From assembly GCA_944320785.1 (NCBI GenBank), contig CALUIR010000003.1:1-64000 (forward strand): 64,000 nucleotides of DNA, given 5' to 3'. The first letter of the stretch is position 1. Each line of letters starts with the position of its first letter. Position numbers and translations under genes: made by a program. Positions 44,976 through 53,497 of this stretch are shown one piece after another. The notes beneath the pieces were generated by a model that was not told the origin of the DNA, made no database searches, and was given only the letters and a program-made list of their open reading frames with translations. This DNA is from an uncultured Bacteroidaceae bacterium. GTDB lineage: Bacteria; Bacteroidota; Bacteroidia; Bacteroidales; Bacteroidaceae.

Positions 44976-46572
44976 AATCCTGTGGTTTGCCGGCCTGGCT
45001 CTCCTTTCATCGGGAGCTTATGCGCAAGTGGCGGGTAAAGATTCATTGCTGGACCGTACGGTTGTCGTGGAACATGAATACGCTCCTGAGATTATGGACG
45101 CTTCGAAAATCAACGTCCTTCCGGCGGTGAAAGAATCGGCTGTCCCGAAACGGGAGATAGAATATTCCCAAGTGTCCGTCCCGCTTTCTTCGTGGGGGGC
45201 GTTCCACCCGATGCAGCCGCTCGTGGCATCCGAGGAAGAACCGGCCGCCCGGCGGGGATATGTGCGTGCGGGATACGGGAACTATGGGAACTTGGACGGG
45301 CGGTTCGGCTATTTGTTTGACTTTTCCAAAAAAGACCGGTTGGGGATTGCGGCCGGCATCAACGGGATGAACGGGAAACTGAAGTTCGGGGACGGGGAAA
45401 GGCACAGACAGCATTACTACCGTTCCTTTGCATCGCTGGCTTATGCACACCGCTTTTCCCATAGCGTGATGGATATAAGCGGGAAGTGGGGGCAGGATAA
45501 TTTCAGTTATGCGCCTTCATCGGCGTTTGCGCGTCAAAAGTTCATGTCGGGCGATGTGCATTGGGGATTGAAGTCGCTGGATGCGTCTCCTTTGCAGTTT
45601 GCAGTGGAAGCGAACTGGCTGCATTATTTGCGGGCGCACAACATGGACGGGACGGGTGACAAGCGTGTGCATGAAGACCGTGCCTGCACCAAGGCACGGG
45701 TGGACGGCGAGATAGATGCGTCTCAGAAGATGGGCCTCTTTGCGCAGATGGACAACATATTCTATTCAGGTCATTATCTTACGGATTACACCTCCTTGCA
45801 GTTGAACCCGTATTATGAATTGCGCAGTGGGGGCTGGCGGTTGCACGCAGGGATTCATGTGGATTTTTCTTTCGGGCATGGCGACTTGTTCCAGGTTTCG
45901 CCCGATGTGGACGTGCAGTACCAGATTAGCAGCCATTACATCCTTTATGCCAAAGCGACGGGCGGACGCATCTTGTCTGATTTCAGGCGGTTAGGCGATG
46001 TGAATCCCTACATGGCCTTGCAAGGCAATCCCATATTCGACACCTATGAGCAGACCAATGCTTCATTGGGATTCAGGATGAATCCTCATGACGGCGTTTA
46101 TCTCCATCTATATGGCGGCTACCAGCATCTCAACGATGACCTTTACCATGTGGAAGGAACAGGTTTCATGGCTTTGGCCCAAGAAGATGACCACAACACC
46201 TATGCCGGCGCTGCATTTTCGTATGCCTGCAAGAAACTGCTGAAAGTGTCCTTGGAAGGCACATACCGTCATTGGACGATGGATGATGCGGAAGGGCTGG
46301 CTTTCAAGCCGTCCTGCCTCCTGCATGTTGCCGTTGAGGCGCGTCCTTTGCCTTCGCTCCTGCTGCATGCCGGCTATGAATATGCCAAGGCGCAAAAGGA
46401 TTTCGGGCAAGGCATCGTGCATGACTTGGGCGTGAAAGCTGCCTACGACCTTTACAAGGGGCTTGCTGTGTATGCGGATTTCGGCAATGTCCTGAACCGA
46501 AGATACAATCTGTATTGGGGTTATCCGGCAGAAGGCTTTCATTTCTTGGCCGGTTTGTCTTACAGTTTTTAA
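44959..46572 (+). CDS. Outer-membrane beta-barrel protein, partner of the TPR protein
   Basis: A 537-residue protein. Start at 44959 chosen for the AAGGAG upstream and the clear signal peptide beginning there (KKIDKILWFAGLALLSSGAYAQ split at AYA-Q). After a short periplasmic linker, with LLDRTVVVEHEYAPEIMDASKINVLP resembling a TonB-box region, the rest is alternating beta strands ending GLSYSF with a terminal Phe, as in outer-membrane barrels. There is no recognisable plug domain, so it is a TonB-receptor-like barrel rather than a complete receptor. Its ribosome binding site lies inside the TPR coding end. Role unknown. Confidence 0.8.
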   Translation: MKKIDKILWFAGLALLSSGAYAQVAGKDSLLDRTVVVEHEYAPEIMDASKINVLPAVKESAVPKREIEYSQVSVPLSSWGAFHPMQPLVASEEEPAARRGYVRAGYGNYGNLDGRFGYLFDFSKKDRLGIAAGINGMNGKLKFGDGERHRQHYYRSFASLAYAHRFSHSVMDISGKWGQDNFSYAPSSAFARQKFMSGDVHWGLKSLDASPLQFAVEANWLHYLRAHNMDGTGDKRVHEDRACTKARVDGEIDASQKMGLFAQMDNIFYSGHYLTDYTSLQLNPYYELRSGGWRLHAGIHVDFSFGHGDLFQVSPDVDVQYQISSHYILYAKATGGRILSDFRRLGDVNPYMALQGNPIFDTYEQTNASLGFRMNPHDGVYLHLYGGYQHLNDDLYHVEGTGFMALAQEDDHNTYAGAAFSYACKKLLKVSLEGTYRHWTMDDAEGLAFKPSCLLHVAVEARPLPSLLLHAGYEYAKAQKDFGQGIVHDLGVKAAYDLYKGLAVYADFGNVLNRRYNLYWGYPAEGFHFLAGLSYSF

Positions 46573-46647
46573 ACAGAAGGGAACCGTTAATTAGATAAAA
46601 AACAGCAGATAATTTGCCTTATCGGGGCGGGGAAAAAACTTTTTTCC

Positions 46648-46655
46648 TACTTTTG
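46648..46655 (+). promoter_or_regulatory. Probable -7 element of topA
   Basis: TACTTTTG, 24 bases before the topA ATG, fits TAnnTTTG; no TTTG at 19-base spacing. Confidence 0.5.
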
Positions 46656-46679
46656 CGGCAAATTGAAAAAGGTTACGCC

Positions 46680-49028
46680 ATGCAGAAGAATCTGGTTATT
46701 GTCGAGTCACCGGCAAAAGCTAAGACCATCGAGAAATTTCTGGGAAAAGATTATAAAGTCCTGTCGAGTTACGGGCATATCCGTGATTTGAAGAAAAAGG
46801 CATTCAGCATTGACATAAAAGACAACTTCAAGCCTGATTATGAGATCCCGGCCGACAAGCGGAAATTGGTGTCCGACCTGAAGGAAGAAGCGGGGAAAGC
46901 CGATGTGGTTTGGCTGGCTTCCGATGAGGACCGCGAAGGAGAAGCCATTTCATGGCATCTGTATGAAGTGTTGGGCTTGAAGCCGGAAACCACGCGCCGG
47001 ATTGTCTTTCATGAGATTACCAAGCCGGCCATCCTGCAAGCCATCCAGCATCCCCGCAACATTGACATCAATCTGGTGGATGCACAGCAGGCGCGGCGTA
47101 TCCTTGACCGAATCGTAGGCTTTGAATTGTCGCCGGTCTTGTGGAAGAAAGTGAAGCCGGCCCTTTCCGCAGGCCGTGTGCAGTCGGTGGCTGTCCGCCT
47201 CATTGTGGAACGCGAACGGGAAATCCAAGCGTTCAAGTCGGAAGCGGCCTTCCGTGTCACGGCTGTTTTCATGGTTCCGGGCGAAGACGGCAAGCCGGTG
47301 GAAGTGAAGACGGAACTGTCCCGCCGCTTCAAGACAAAGGAAGAAGCGCGCGCATTTTTGGAAAAATGCAGGACCAGTGAATTTGTCGTGGAAGACATTG
47401 CGACCCGTCCCGTCAAGAAATCTCCTTCTGCTCCGTTCACCACTTCCACGCTCCAGCAGGAAGCCGCCCGCAAACTGGGTTTCACTGTTGCCCAGACGAT
47501 GATTGTGGCGCAAAAGTTGTATGAGTCGGGAAGAATCACTTACATGCGTACAGACTCTGTAAACCTGTCGGAACTGGCCATTCAGGCAAGCAAGCAGACT
47601 ATCACGGAGATGATGGGCGAGCGCTATCTGCATACGCGCCATTTTGCGACAAGGACGAAAGGCGCACAGGAGGCCCACGAGGCCATCCGCCCTACTTACA
47701 TGGACAAGCAGGGAATAGATGGCTCCAGCCAAGAGAGGAAGTTGTATGACCTGATATGGAAACGCACGGTTGCATCGCAGATGTCGGACGCGGAATTGGA
47801 GAAAACGACCGTCACGATTGGCATAAGCGGGTCTGAAGAACAGTTCATTGCCATTGGTGAAGTTGTGAAGTTCGATGGCTTCCTGCGCGTCTATAAGGAA
47901 TCCTTCGACGAGGATGCGGAGCATGAAGACGAAAGCCGCCTGTTGCCGCCCTTGGAAAAGGGCGGAAAGTTGGCGTGCCGCTCCATTGTGGCCATGGAAC
48001 GTTTCACGCAACATCCGCCACGTTACACGGAAGCCAGTTTGGTCCGCAAGCTGGAGGAACTGGGCATTGGCCGCCCTTCCACTTATGCCCCCACGATTTC
48101 CACCATCCAGCAGCGTGAATATGTGACGAAGGGCGACAAGCCGGGAGAGGAAATCACCTGCGACGTCTTGACGTTGGAAAACGGGAAGATAGCTGACGGC
48201 GTGAAGAAAGAAACGGTGGGTGCCGAGAAGGCCAAGTTGCTTCCCACGGATGTAGGCATGGTAGTCAACGACTTCCTGACGACTTATTTCCCGAACATCT
48301 TGGATTACAACTTCACGGCCAATGTGGAGAAGCAGTTTGACGAGGTGGCCGAAGGGCATATCCAGTGGACGGACATGATGAAGGATTTCTACAAGGACTT
48401 TCATCCTTCGGTGGAAAACGCGATGTCGCTGCGTTCCGAGCATCGGGTGGGCGAGCGTCTCTTGGGCGTTGAGCCTGGAACCGGGAAACCTGTCTTTGTG
48501 AAAATCGGGCGGTTTGGCCCTGTCGTGCAGATTGGTTCAGCGGATGATGCTGACAAGCCCCGCTTTGCGCAGCTTCGCAAGGACCTTTCCATGGAGACCG
48601 TCACCTTGGAAGAAGCTTTGGATTTGTTCAAACTTCCCCGCACGTTGGGCGAATATGAAGGCAAGACGGTGGCGGTGGGCGCCGGGCGTTTCGGCCCGTA
48701 CGTGCATTATGATGAGAAATATTTCTCCATACCCAAAGGGACCGACCCTTTGCACGTCACGTTGGAGGATGCCGTTTCTTTGATAGAAGCGAAACGGCAG
48801 GCTGAAGCGAAACGGGTGATACGCACGTTTGCCGAGGACCCGGACATGCAGGTCCTCAACGGGCGTTACGGGCCTTACATCTCTTACAAGGAGAAAAATT
48901 ACAGGATTCCGGCGGAAATAACGCCGGAGGATTTGAACTTGGAAGGTTGCTTCATGCTCATCAAGTTGCAGGAAGAAAAGGCATCCATGCCCCGCAGGCG
49001 CGGCCGGCGTGCGGCAAAGAAAGAATGA
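46680..49028 (+). CDS. topA: DNA topoisomerase I
   Basis: A 782-residue type IA topoisomerase that relaxes negative supercoils. Start at 46680, where the TOPRIM domain begins (NLVIVESPAKAKTIEKFLG); the longer frame upstream crosses the promoter. TOPRIM acidic residues appear in DEDREGEAISWH. The active-site tyrosine is Tyr288 in GRITYMRTDS. The C-terminal region (about 590-770) has topoisomerase repeat segments of the type GRFGPYVHYDEKYFSIP and GRYGPYISYKEKNYRIP in place of the Cys4 zinc ribbons of E. coli TopA, and ends in a basic RRRGRRAAKKE tail. This is common in Bacteroidota. Confidence 0.96.
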   Translation: MQKNLVIVESPAKAKTIEKFLGKDYKVLSSYGHIRDLKKKAFSIDIKDNFKPDYEIPADKRKLVSDLKEEAGKADVVWLASDEDREGEAISWHLYEVLGLKPETTRRIVFHEITKPAILQAIQHPRNIDINLVDAQQARRILDRIVGFELSPVLWKKVKPALSAGRVQSVAVRLIVEREREIQAFKSEAAFRVTAVFMVPGEDGKPVEVKTELSRRFKTKEEARAFLEKCRTSEFVVEDIATRPVKKSPSAPFTTSTLQQEAARKLGFTVAQTMIVAQKLYESGRITYMRTDSVNLSELAIQASKQTITEMMGERYLHTRHFATRTKGAQEAHEAIRPTYMDKQGIDGSSQERKLYDLIWKRTVASQMSDAELEKTTVTIGISGSEEQFIAIGEVVKFDGFLRVYKESFDEDAEHEDESRLLPPLEKGGKLACRSIVAMERFTQHPPRYTEASLVRKLEELGIGRPSTYAPTISTIQQREYVTKGDKPGEEITCDVLTLENGKIADGVKKETVGAEKAKLLPTDVGMVVNDFLTTYFPNILDYNFTANVEKQFDEVAEGHIQWTDMMKDFYKDFHPSVENAMSLRSEHRVGERLLGVEPGTGKPVFVKIGRFGPVVQIGSADDADKPRFAQLRKDLSMETVTLEEALDLFKLPRTLGEYEGKTVAVGAGRFGPYVHYDEKYFSIPKGTDPLHVTLEDAVSLIEAKRQAEAKRVIRTFAEDPDMQVLNGRYGPYISYKEKNYRIPAEITPEDLNLEGCFMLIKLQEEKASMPRRRGRRAAKKE

Positions 49029-49054
49029 GGCACACGCATAGGCTTATGGGCCAT

Positions 49055-49097
49055 CGCCTCCTGCATCCATGAAATGGGCGGATGCAGGAGGCGTTTT
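49055..49097 (+). terminator. Terminator after topA
   Basis: Perfect 14-bp stem CGCCTCCTGCATCC (49055-49068) and GGATGCAGGAGGCG (49080-49093) with an 11-base loop, then TTTT. Confidence 0.85.
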
Positions 49098-49407
49098 CTG
49101 TTTGATGCCGGGAGGCGGCGCAAATTCTTTTGCAAGGCGTCGGGAAGCGTTTGCGGAAGATGATGTGGAGTCTTCCTTATGTTTCTTGCCATTCTTCAGG
49201 ATGATTTCCCGATACGATTAGTAATCGTACGGCCTGACGATTACTAATCGTCAGGCATGACAATTAGTAATCGTGCAGGAAACTTCTCTTGTAAGATTCA
49301 AGATTTTACGGGAAGAGTGTACCTGTTCATCGGGCAAGATTGGGCATTTTGCGGCGTGGCTCCGTGTCGGTGCAGCGTGATGCCGGCGGGCGCCCGGCAA
49401 GGCCGGT
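49098..49407. other. Intergenic region between convergent topA and MATE genes
   Basis: No gene is seen. The palindrome array C occupies 49214-49274. The left flank CCATTCTTCAGGATGATTTCCCGAT and right flank GCAGGAAACTTCTCTTGTAAG resemble flanks of the other arrays. No clear terminator for the MATE gene is visible apart from a short CCGGC/GCCGG pair at its end. Confidence 0.5.
49214..49274 (+). repeat. Array C: three 15-bp palindromes at 23-bp period
   Basis: ACGATTAGTAATCGT (49214-49228), ACGATTACTAATCGT (49237-49251) and ACAATTAGTAATCGT (49260-49274): starts exactly 23 bases apart, spacers ACGGCCTG and CAGGCATG. Two copies have the central base swapped (C to G, the other strand of the same palindrome) and the last has one further change (G to A at position 3). 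Variation is confined to these positions, while the period is unchanged. Same element as at 9246 and 24481. Confidence 0.95.
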
Positions 49408-50730
49408 TTATTGTTCCGGGCAAAGCCTGCCCTTCCGGTAGCTGTTGCAGGCGAGCCATGCCTGTACGCTTCCCCGCAGGAACAGGTAGGCGAGGAACGC
49501 GGCCCAAAGCGAATGGTTGCCGAATGTGGCATGCAGGCTGTAATACAAGGCGAAGAAAGCGGCGGTGGCGGCGGCAACGGCATGGAGCATGACGCGTGTG
49601 GCCGTCGCGCCGATGCAGATGCCGTCCAGCAGGAAAGCGGAAAAGCCGGCGAAAGGAATGGCCAAGGCCCAAAGGAAGTATTCCTGGGAGGCGCGGATGA
49701 CGGCTGTGTCATTGGTAAGCAGTTGCAGGAAATTCTCACCCCCCGCAGCGTAGAGCAGGGTGAAAAGCGCGGCGGCGCCCGTCCCCCAGATGAAAAGATG
49801 CCGGACCGTTTGGAGGAACTTCCGACGGTCGGCTGCGCCGATGTAGCGGCCCGACAAGGCTTCGCCGGCGTAGGCAAAGCCGTCCATGATATAGGAGAAA
49901 AGGGTGAACAGCTGCATCAGCAGCGTGTTCACGGCCAGGATGATGTCGCCGTGGGCGGCGCCGGTGGAAGTGAAAAACACCGTCACTGCCACGATGCAGG
50001 CCGTGCGGACGAAGATGTTGCGGTTGATGCTGAAGAACCGTCTCATGGCCGTATGTTCAAACAAAGGCGCTTTCCGCGCGTGTTCCCGCAGCAGGCCGTA
50101 TTTCCTCCACCAAAAGATGCAGGCCGTGAGCAGCCCGGCATATTGGGCGATGAGCGTGCCTGCGGCAATGCCGGCCACTTTCATGCCAAGGGCGGACACG
50201 AAGAACAGGCTGGCGGCGATGTTCACCACGTTTTGAAGGATGGCCACGTACATGGGAATCCGGGAATTTTGCATGCCGATGAACCACCCCGTGAGGCTGT
50301 AGGAAGCCAGGATGGCCGGTGCGCCCCAGATGCAGATGTGGAAATAGCGGGTGGCCATTTCCCTTACTTCCGGGCTGGCATCGATGAGCGTGAAGGCCAG
50401 CAGGCGGATGGGATATTGCAAAGCCAGGAGCAAGGCAGCCATCGCCCCGGCTACGGCGAGCGAACGCAACAGGACGCGCATGCTTTCCTGCGGGTCGTCT
50501 TGCCCGTAGGCTTGGGCGGTCAGCCCGCCGGTTCCCATGCGGAGGAAACCGAACATCCAGTAAATCATGTTGAAAAGCATGCCTCCCACGGCGATGGCGC
50601 CGATGTAGGATGCATCGCCCAGATGGCCGGCGATGGCCACATCCACCAGTCCCAGCAGCGGCACGGTGAGGTTGGAAACGATGGCCGGCACGGCAATGCG
50701 GAATATCTCTTTGTCAATGGGCTTCAGCAT
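49408..50730 (-). CDS. MATE family efflux transporter
   Basis: A 440-residue inner-membrane transporter with about twelve hydrophobic segments in two homologous halves. Features typical of the DinF-like MATE branch: EIFRIAVPAIVSNLTVPLLGLVDVAIAGHLG at the start, IYWMFGFLRMGTGGLTAQAYG, and the second-half FSYIMDGFAYAGEALSGRYIG. Start at 50730, where the family N-terminus begins (MLKPIDKEIFRIAVP). It exports cationic drugs or metabolites using sodium or proton gradients; substrate unknown. It follows the tRNA-Leu gene by 94 bases on the same strand, with a hairpin between. Confidence 0.93.
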   Translation of the reverse strand: MLKPIDKEIFRIAVPAIVSNLTVPLLGLVDVAIAGHLGDASYIGAIAVGGMLFNMIYWMFGFLRMGTGGLTAQAYGQDDPQESMRVLLRSLAVAGAMAALLLALQYPIRLLAFTLIDASPEVREMATRYFHICIWGAPAILASYSLTGWFIGMQNSRIPMYVAILQNVVNIAASLFFVSALGMKVAGIAAGTLIAQYAGLLTACIFWWRKYGLLREHARKAPLFEHTAMRRFFSINRNIFVRTACIVAVTVFFTSTGAAHGDIILAVNTLLMQLFTLFSYIMDGFAYAGEALSGRYIGAADRRKFLQTVRHLFIWGTGAAALFTLLYAAGGENFLQLLTNDTAVIRASQEYFLWALAIPFAGFSAFLLDGICIGATATRVMLHAVAAATAAFFALYYSLHATFGNHSLWAAFLAYLFLRGSVQAWLACNSYRKGRLCPEQ

Positions 50731-50784
50731 GTGCGAATGAATATCCGTGGGCAATGGCGCGGGACGGCATCCTGCCTTAGCAAG

Positions 50785-50819
50785 GAAGCTGCCCGCAAAA
50801 TGGTGATGCAGGCAGCTTC
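50785..50819 (-). terminator. Probable terminator of the tRNA-Gly/tRNA-Leu transcript
   Basis: Perfect 9-bp arms GAAGCTGCC (50785-50793) and GGCAGCTTC (50811-50819), 5 bases after tRNA-Leu on the minus strand; the following T content is poor (CTTGC). Confidence 0.6.
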
Positions 50820-50824
50820 GTGCG

Positions 50825-50909
50825 TACTCGAAGCGGGACTTGAACCCGCACAGCTGCAATAGCCAAGGGATTTTAAGTCCCTCGTGTCTACCGATTCCAC
50901 CATTCGAGC
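50825..50909 (-). tRNA. tRNA-Leu (anticodon TAA)
   Basis: An 85-base class II tRNA. Acceptor GCTCGAA/TTCGAGT, anticodon stem AGGGA/TCCCT with loop CTTAAAA giving TAA (reads UUA), a long variable arm (TGGCTATTGCAGCTG region) and T stem GCGGG/CCCGC. CCA is not encoded. It lies 8 bases after tRNA-Gly in the same transcript. Confidence 0.96.
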
Positions 50910-50917
50910 ATTGATTG

Positions 50918-50990
50918 AGCGGAAAACGAGACTCGAACTCGCGACCCCAACCTTGGCAAGGTTGTGCTCTACCAACTGAGCTATTTCCGC
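50918..50990 (-). tRNA. tRNA-Gly (anticodon GCC)
   Basis: Acceptor GCGGAAA/TTTCCGC, D stem GCTC/GAGC, anticodon stem CAACC/GGTTG with loop TTGCCAA giving GCC (reads GGC and GGT), T stem CGAGT-type closing to ACTCG. Discriminator T. CCA is not encoded. First gene of the tRNA transcript. Confidence 0.96.
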
Positions 50991-51002
50991 ATTAGGACGG
51001 GG

Positions 51003-51033
51003 CAAAGATACGCCTTTTTGCCGTATTGCCAAA
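51003..51033 (-). promoter_or_regulatory. Bacteroidota-type promoter for tRNA-Gly/tRNA-Leu
   Basis: On the minus strand TTTG (51033-51030), a 19-base spacer, TATCTTTG (51010-51003). Full consensus match; transcription would start a few bases before tRNA-Gly. Confidence 0.85.
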
Positions 51034-51058
51034 ATTTTTGGGCAATAAATGTGTGTTT

Positions 51059-51589
51059 TCAGTTTGTGACAATCAGTTCCTCGTTCCCGCCGATGCTGGT
51101 GGAAAGATGCGTCTGGTAGGGCCGCAGCCTTTCATCACTGTCGCCCTTCACGGGTATCCCGCCGTTGTTCAAGTCATACTCAGTCCCGCATTCCGGGCAG
51201 ATGGCCTTGCCGATGCCGTCGGTTTGCAGTTCCACCGATACTTTCTTCCGTTCGTTCTTGTAGTCGTAGGGGCAGGCGGCATCGAAGGCGCAGTAGCCGT
51301 TGAAGGGGGAATTGCCCACAATCAGGCCACCGTATCCCAGCCGGTAGTCATATTTGCTGGCGGAGAAGCTTTCTCCTGTGCTGGTGATGCCCGAACAGGA
51401 GCCGTTCGTGTTCCTTTGGATGGAGAAATACTGGTTGGGGGTGGTGATGACCACATAGGGCGCTTGCACCAGGCTGCAGGAGAAGTTGACCGGGAAATCC
51501 GGCAGGCTGGAGTCAAACACCACGCCTTCGCAACTGCACAGCAGCAGGAGGGCGGCAAGGGGCTTGCGGAGGGTTGGGAGTATTTTCAT
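51059..51589 (-). CDS. Hypothetical lipoprotein with Rieske-like C-terminal motif
   Basis: A 176-residue lipoprotein (start MKILPTL at 51589; lipobox LLCSC). After ~95 residues of beta-rich sequence comes YCAFDAACPYD, then ICPECGTEYDLNNGG and a GIPVKGDSDERLRPY tail. The order and spacing resemble Rieske [2Fe-2S] proteins (C-x-H ... C-x-x-H, then G...KGPA...L..Y). However, the first His position is Tyr and the second is Cys. It may therefore be a degenerate Rieske fold, a protein with a different metal site, or simply structural. Expressed alone, downstream of argH on the same strand. Function not known. Confidence 0.7.
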   Translation of the reverse strand: MKILPTLRKPLAALLLLCSCEGVVFDSSLPDFPVNFSCSLVQAPYVVITTPNQYFSIQRNTNGSCSGITSTGESFSASKYDYRLGYGGLIVGNSPFNGYCAFDAACPYDYKNERKKVSVELQTDGIGKAICPECGTEYDLNNGGIPVKGDSDERLRPYQTHLSTSIGGNEELIVTN

Positions 51590-51649
51590 GTTTGCCACTT
51601 CTTTTTCTTCCTGAAACGGGACTGCTGTGTTTTTATTATGTCGCGGGGA

Positions 51650-52987
51650 TTATTTCAGCAATTCCTCTTCTGCTTGGGTGGCTTTGCTGAAGTTGAACGC
51701 TTGCAGCAGTTGCTCCATCTGTTGGCGGATTTGGTCGTTGCACAAGTTCCCGATGCTCCCTTCATGGGTGTGGCGGATATTCTTTTCAGGCACGAAGCAC
51801 CCCGCCTCGATGTCAAGCCCCACTTTCTTGTAGGCATCGCGGAACGGCATGCCTCCCTGCACCAGGCGGTTCACTTCCTCCACGCTGAACATCAGGTCGT
51901 ACCGGCTGTCATTCAGGATGTCCGGGTTCACTTTTATCTCATGGATGATGTAGGCCGTGATTTCCAGGCAGTCCGCCAGTTCGCGGAAAGCGGGAATGTA
52001 CACTTCCTTGGTGATTTGCAAGTCGCGGAAGTAGCCGGACGGCAGATTGTTGCATATCATCATGATTTGCTGCGGCAGAGCCTGTATCTTGTTGCATTTG
52101 GCGCGTATCAGTTCAAAAACATCCGGGTTTTTCTTGTGGGGCATGATGCTGGAGCCGGTGGTGCAGTCGTCGGGGAGTTTGATGAAACCGAAGTTCTGGC
52201 TGTTGAACAGGCAGGCATCGTAGGCTAACTTGGACAAGGTTCCTGCGATGGAAGCCAGCGCGAAAGCCACGTTTCGTTCTAATCTCCCGCGTCCCATTTG
52301 CGCATAGACCACGTTGTAGTTGAGTGTGTCGAAACCTAAAAGGCGGGTGGTCATGGTGCGGTCTAAGGGGAACGATGAGCCATAGCCGGCGGCAGAGCCT
52401 AAAGGGTTTTTGTTGCACATCCTGTAGGCGGCGAGCAGGAAGGCCATGTCGTCCACCAGGCTTTCCGCATAGGCGCCGAACCACAGGCCGAACGAGGAGG
52501 GCATGGCCACTTGCAGGTGGGTGTATCCCGGCATGAGGATTTCCTTGTTGCGTTCGCTCTGTTCGAGCAGGACATGGAAAAGATGCTGCACCAAACCGGT
52601 CGTTTCGCGGATCTGCGCCCGTGTGAAGAGCTTCAAGTCCAAGAGGACCTGGTCGTTGCGTGATCGCCCGCTGTGTATTTTCTTGCCGATGTCGCCCAAC
52701 TTCCGGGTGAGCATCAGTTCTATTTGTGAATGCACGTCTTCCACGCCTTCTTCTATTCGGAAGCCGCCTTCCTGTATCGTGGCGTAGATTTCTTTCAGCC
52801 CCTTGCGCAGCATTTCCAATTCCCCGGCTTCCAGCAAGCCGATTTCCTTCAGCATTTGGATGTGGGCGATGGAGCCCAATACGTCGTAAGGAGCCAAGAA
52901 TCTGTCTAATTCCTTGTCGGAACCAATGGTGAAAGTCTCTATGGTCTTGTTGATGGAACTGTTTTTGTCCCAAAGTTTCTGTGCCAT
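51650..52987 (-). CDS. argH: Argininosuccinate lyase
   Basis: A 445-residue cytoplasmic enzyme that splits argininosuccinate into arginine and fumarate, the last step of arginine synthesis. Seen: the superfamily signature GSSIMPHKKNPDVFE, HSGRSRNDQVLLDLKLF with its catalytic His region, and GYTHLQVAMPSSFGLW. Length is near the family norm. It starts 18 bases after the SRPBCC-like gene and shares its strand with pyrE; other arg genes are not in the window. Confidence 0.96.
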   Translation of the reverse strand: MAQKLWDKNSSINKTIETFTIGSDKELDRFLAPYDVLGSIAHIQMLKEIGLLEAGELEMLRKGLKEIYATIQEGGFRIEEGVEDVHSQIELMLTRKLGDIGKKIHSGRSRNDQVLLDLKLFTRAQIRETTGLVQHLFHVLLEQSERNKEILMPGYTHLQVAMPSSFGLWFGAYAESLVDDMAFLLAAYRMCNKNPLGSAAGYGSSFPLDRTMTTRLLGFDTLNYNVVYAQMGRGRLERNVAFALASIAGTLSKLAYDACLFNSQNFGFIKLPDDCTTGSSIMPHKKNPDVFELIRAKCNKIQALPQQIMMICNNLPSGYFRDLQITKEVYIPAFRELADCLEITAYIIHEIKVNPDILNDSRYDLMFSVEEVNRLVQGGMPFRDAYKKVGLDIEAGCFVPEKNIRHTHEGSIGNLCNDQIRQQMEQLLQAFNFSKATQAEEELLK

Positions 52988-53005
52988 CTTCGGTTGTTGA
53001 AAGGT

Positions 53006-53416
53006 TTAATAAGTGATGCGGGCAAGGGCTTCAGCCATCTTGTCCAATCCGTCCTGCAAAGGTTTCTGCACCATGCCTTTGATGAAAGGGTTCAGTTCAG
53101 CCCTTAAGGTCAGTTTCATTTTGCATTCTTCTCCGGCTGTCGGGACGATTTGTATCCACAGGTTGAAGGACAGGGGGGCGTCCATGCTTTCAAACTTGAT
53201 GCATTTTTCCGGCTCCCGTTCGATGATTCGGAGCGTGATTTTTCCCACTGGCGCCATGCTGAAACGGATGCTGTCCGTGTCAAATTCGAGGTCGTTCACT
53301 TTGTCTTGCGGGATTTTGTCCGCAATGCCGCTCAGGTTGGACAGGTCGGAAAGTTTGGCATATACTTTTCCTTGGTTGTAAGGGATGATTTTGATTTTGC
53401 TTTCAAATTGCGTCAT
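53006..53416 (-). CDS. SRPBCC-type protein of unknown function
   Basis: A 136-residue soluble protein. Start at 53416 (MTQFESKIKIIPYNQGKVYAKLSDL), which matches the family start; the extra upstream codons are not protein-like. The pattern (an N-terminal strand-helix with DLSNL, several antiparallel strands, and a long C-terminal helix FIKGMVQKPLQDGLDKMAEALARI) fits the START/polyketide-cyclase-like helix-grip fold, which usually binds a hydrophobic ligand. Present between pyrE and argH as in other Bacteroidales. No signal peptide. Ligand unknown. Confidence 0.82.
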   Translation of the reverse strand: MTQFESKIKIIPYNQGKVYAKLSDLSNLSGIADKIPQDKVNDLEFDTDSIRFSMAPVGKITLRIIEREPEKCIKFESMDAPLSFNLWIQIVPTAGEECKMKLTLRAELNPFIKGMVQKPLQDGLDKMAEALARITY

Positions 53417-53497
53417 GACGGTCTTGTATGGGTAAGAATAAGCCATGCCCGGCGGAGCGGGCATGACTTTGAACATAAAGAATGTTTAAAATAGAGC

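Noticed and set aside
49411..50862. Long plus-strand frame opposite the MATE gene
   Set aside because: The opposite strand encodes a membrane transporter with family motifs; this frame is Gly/Arg/His/Glu-rich and runs into the tRNA-Leu gene.
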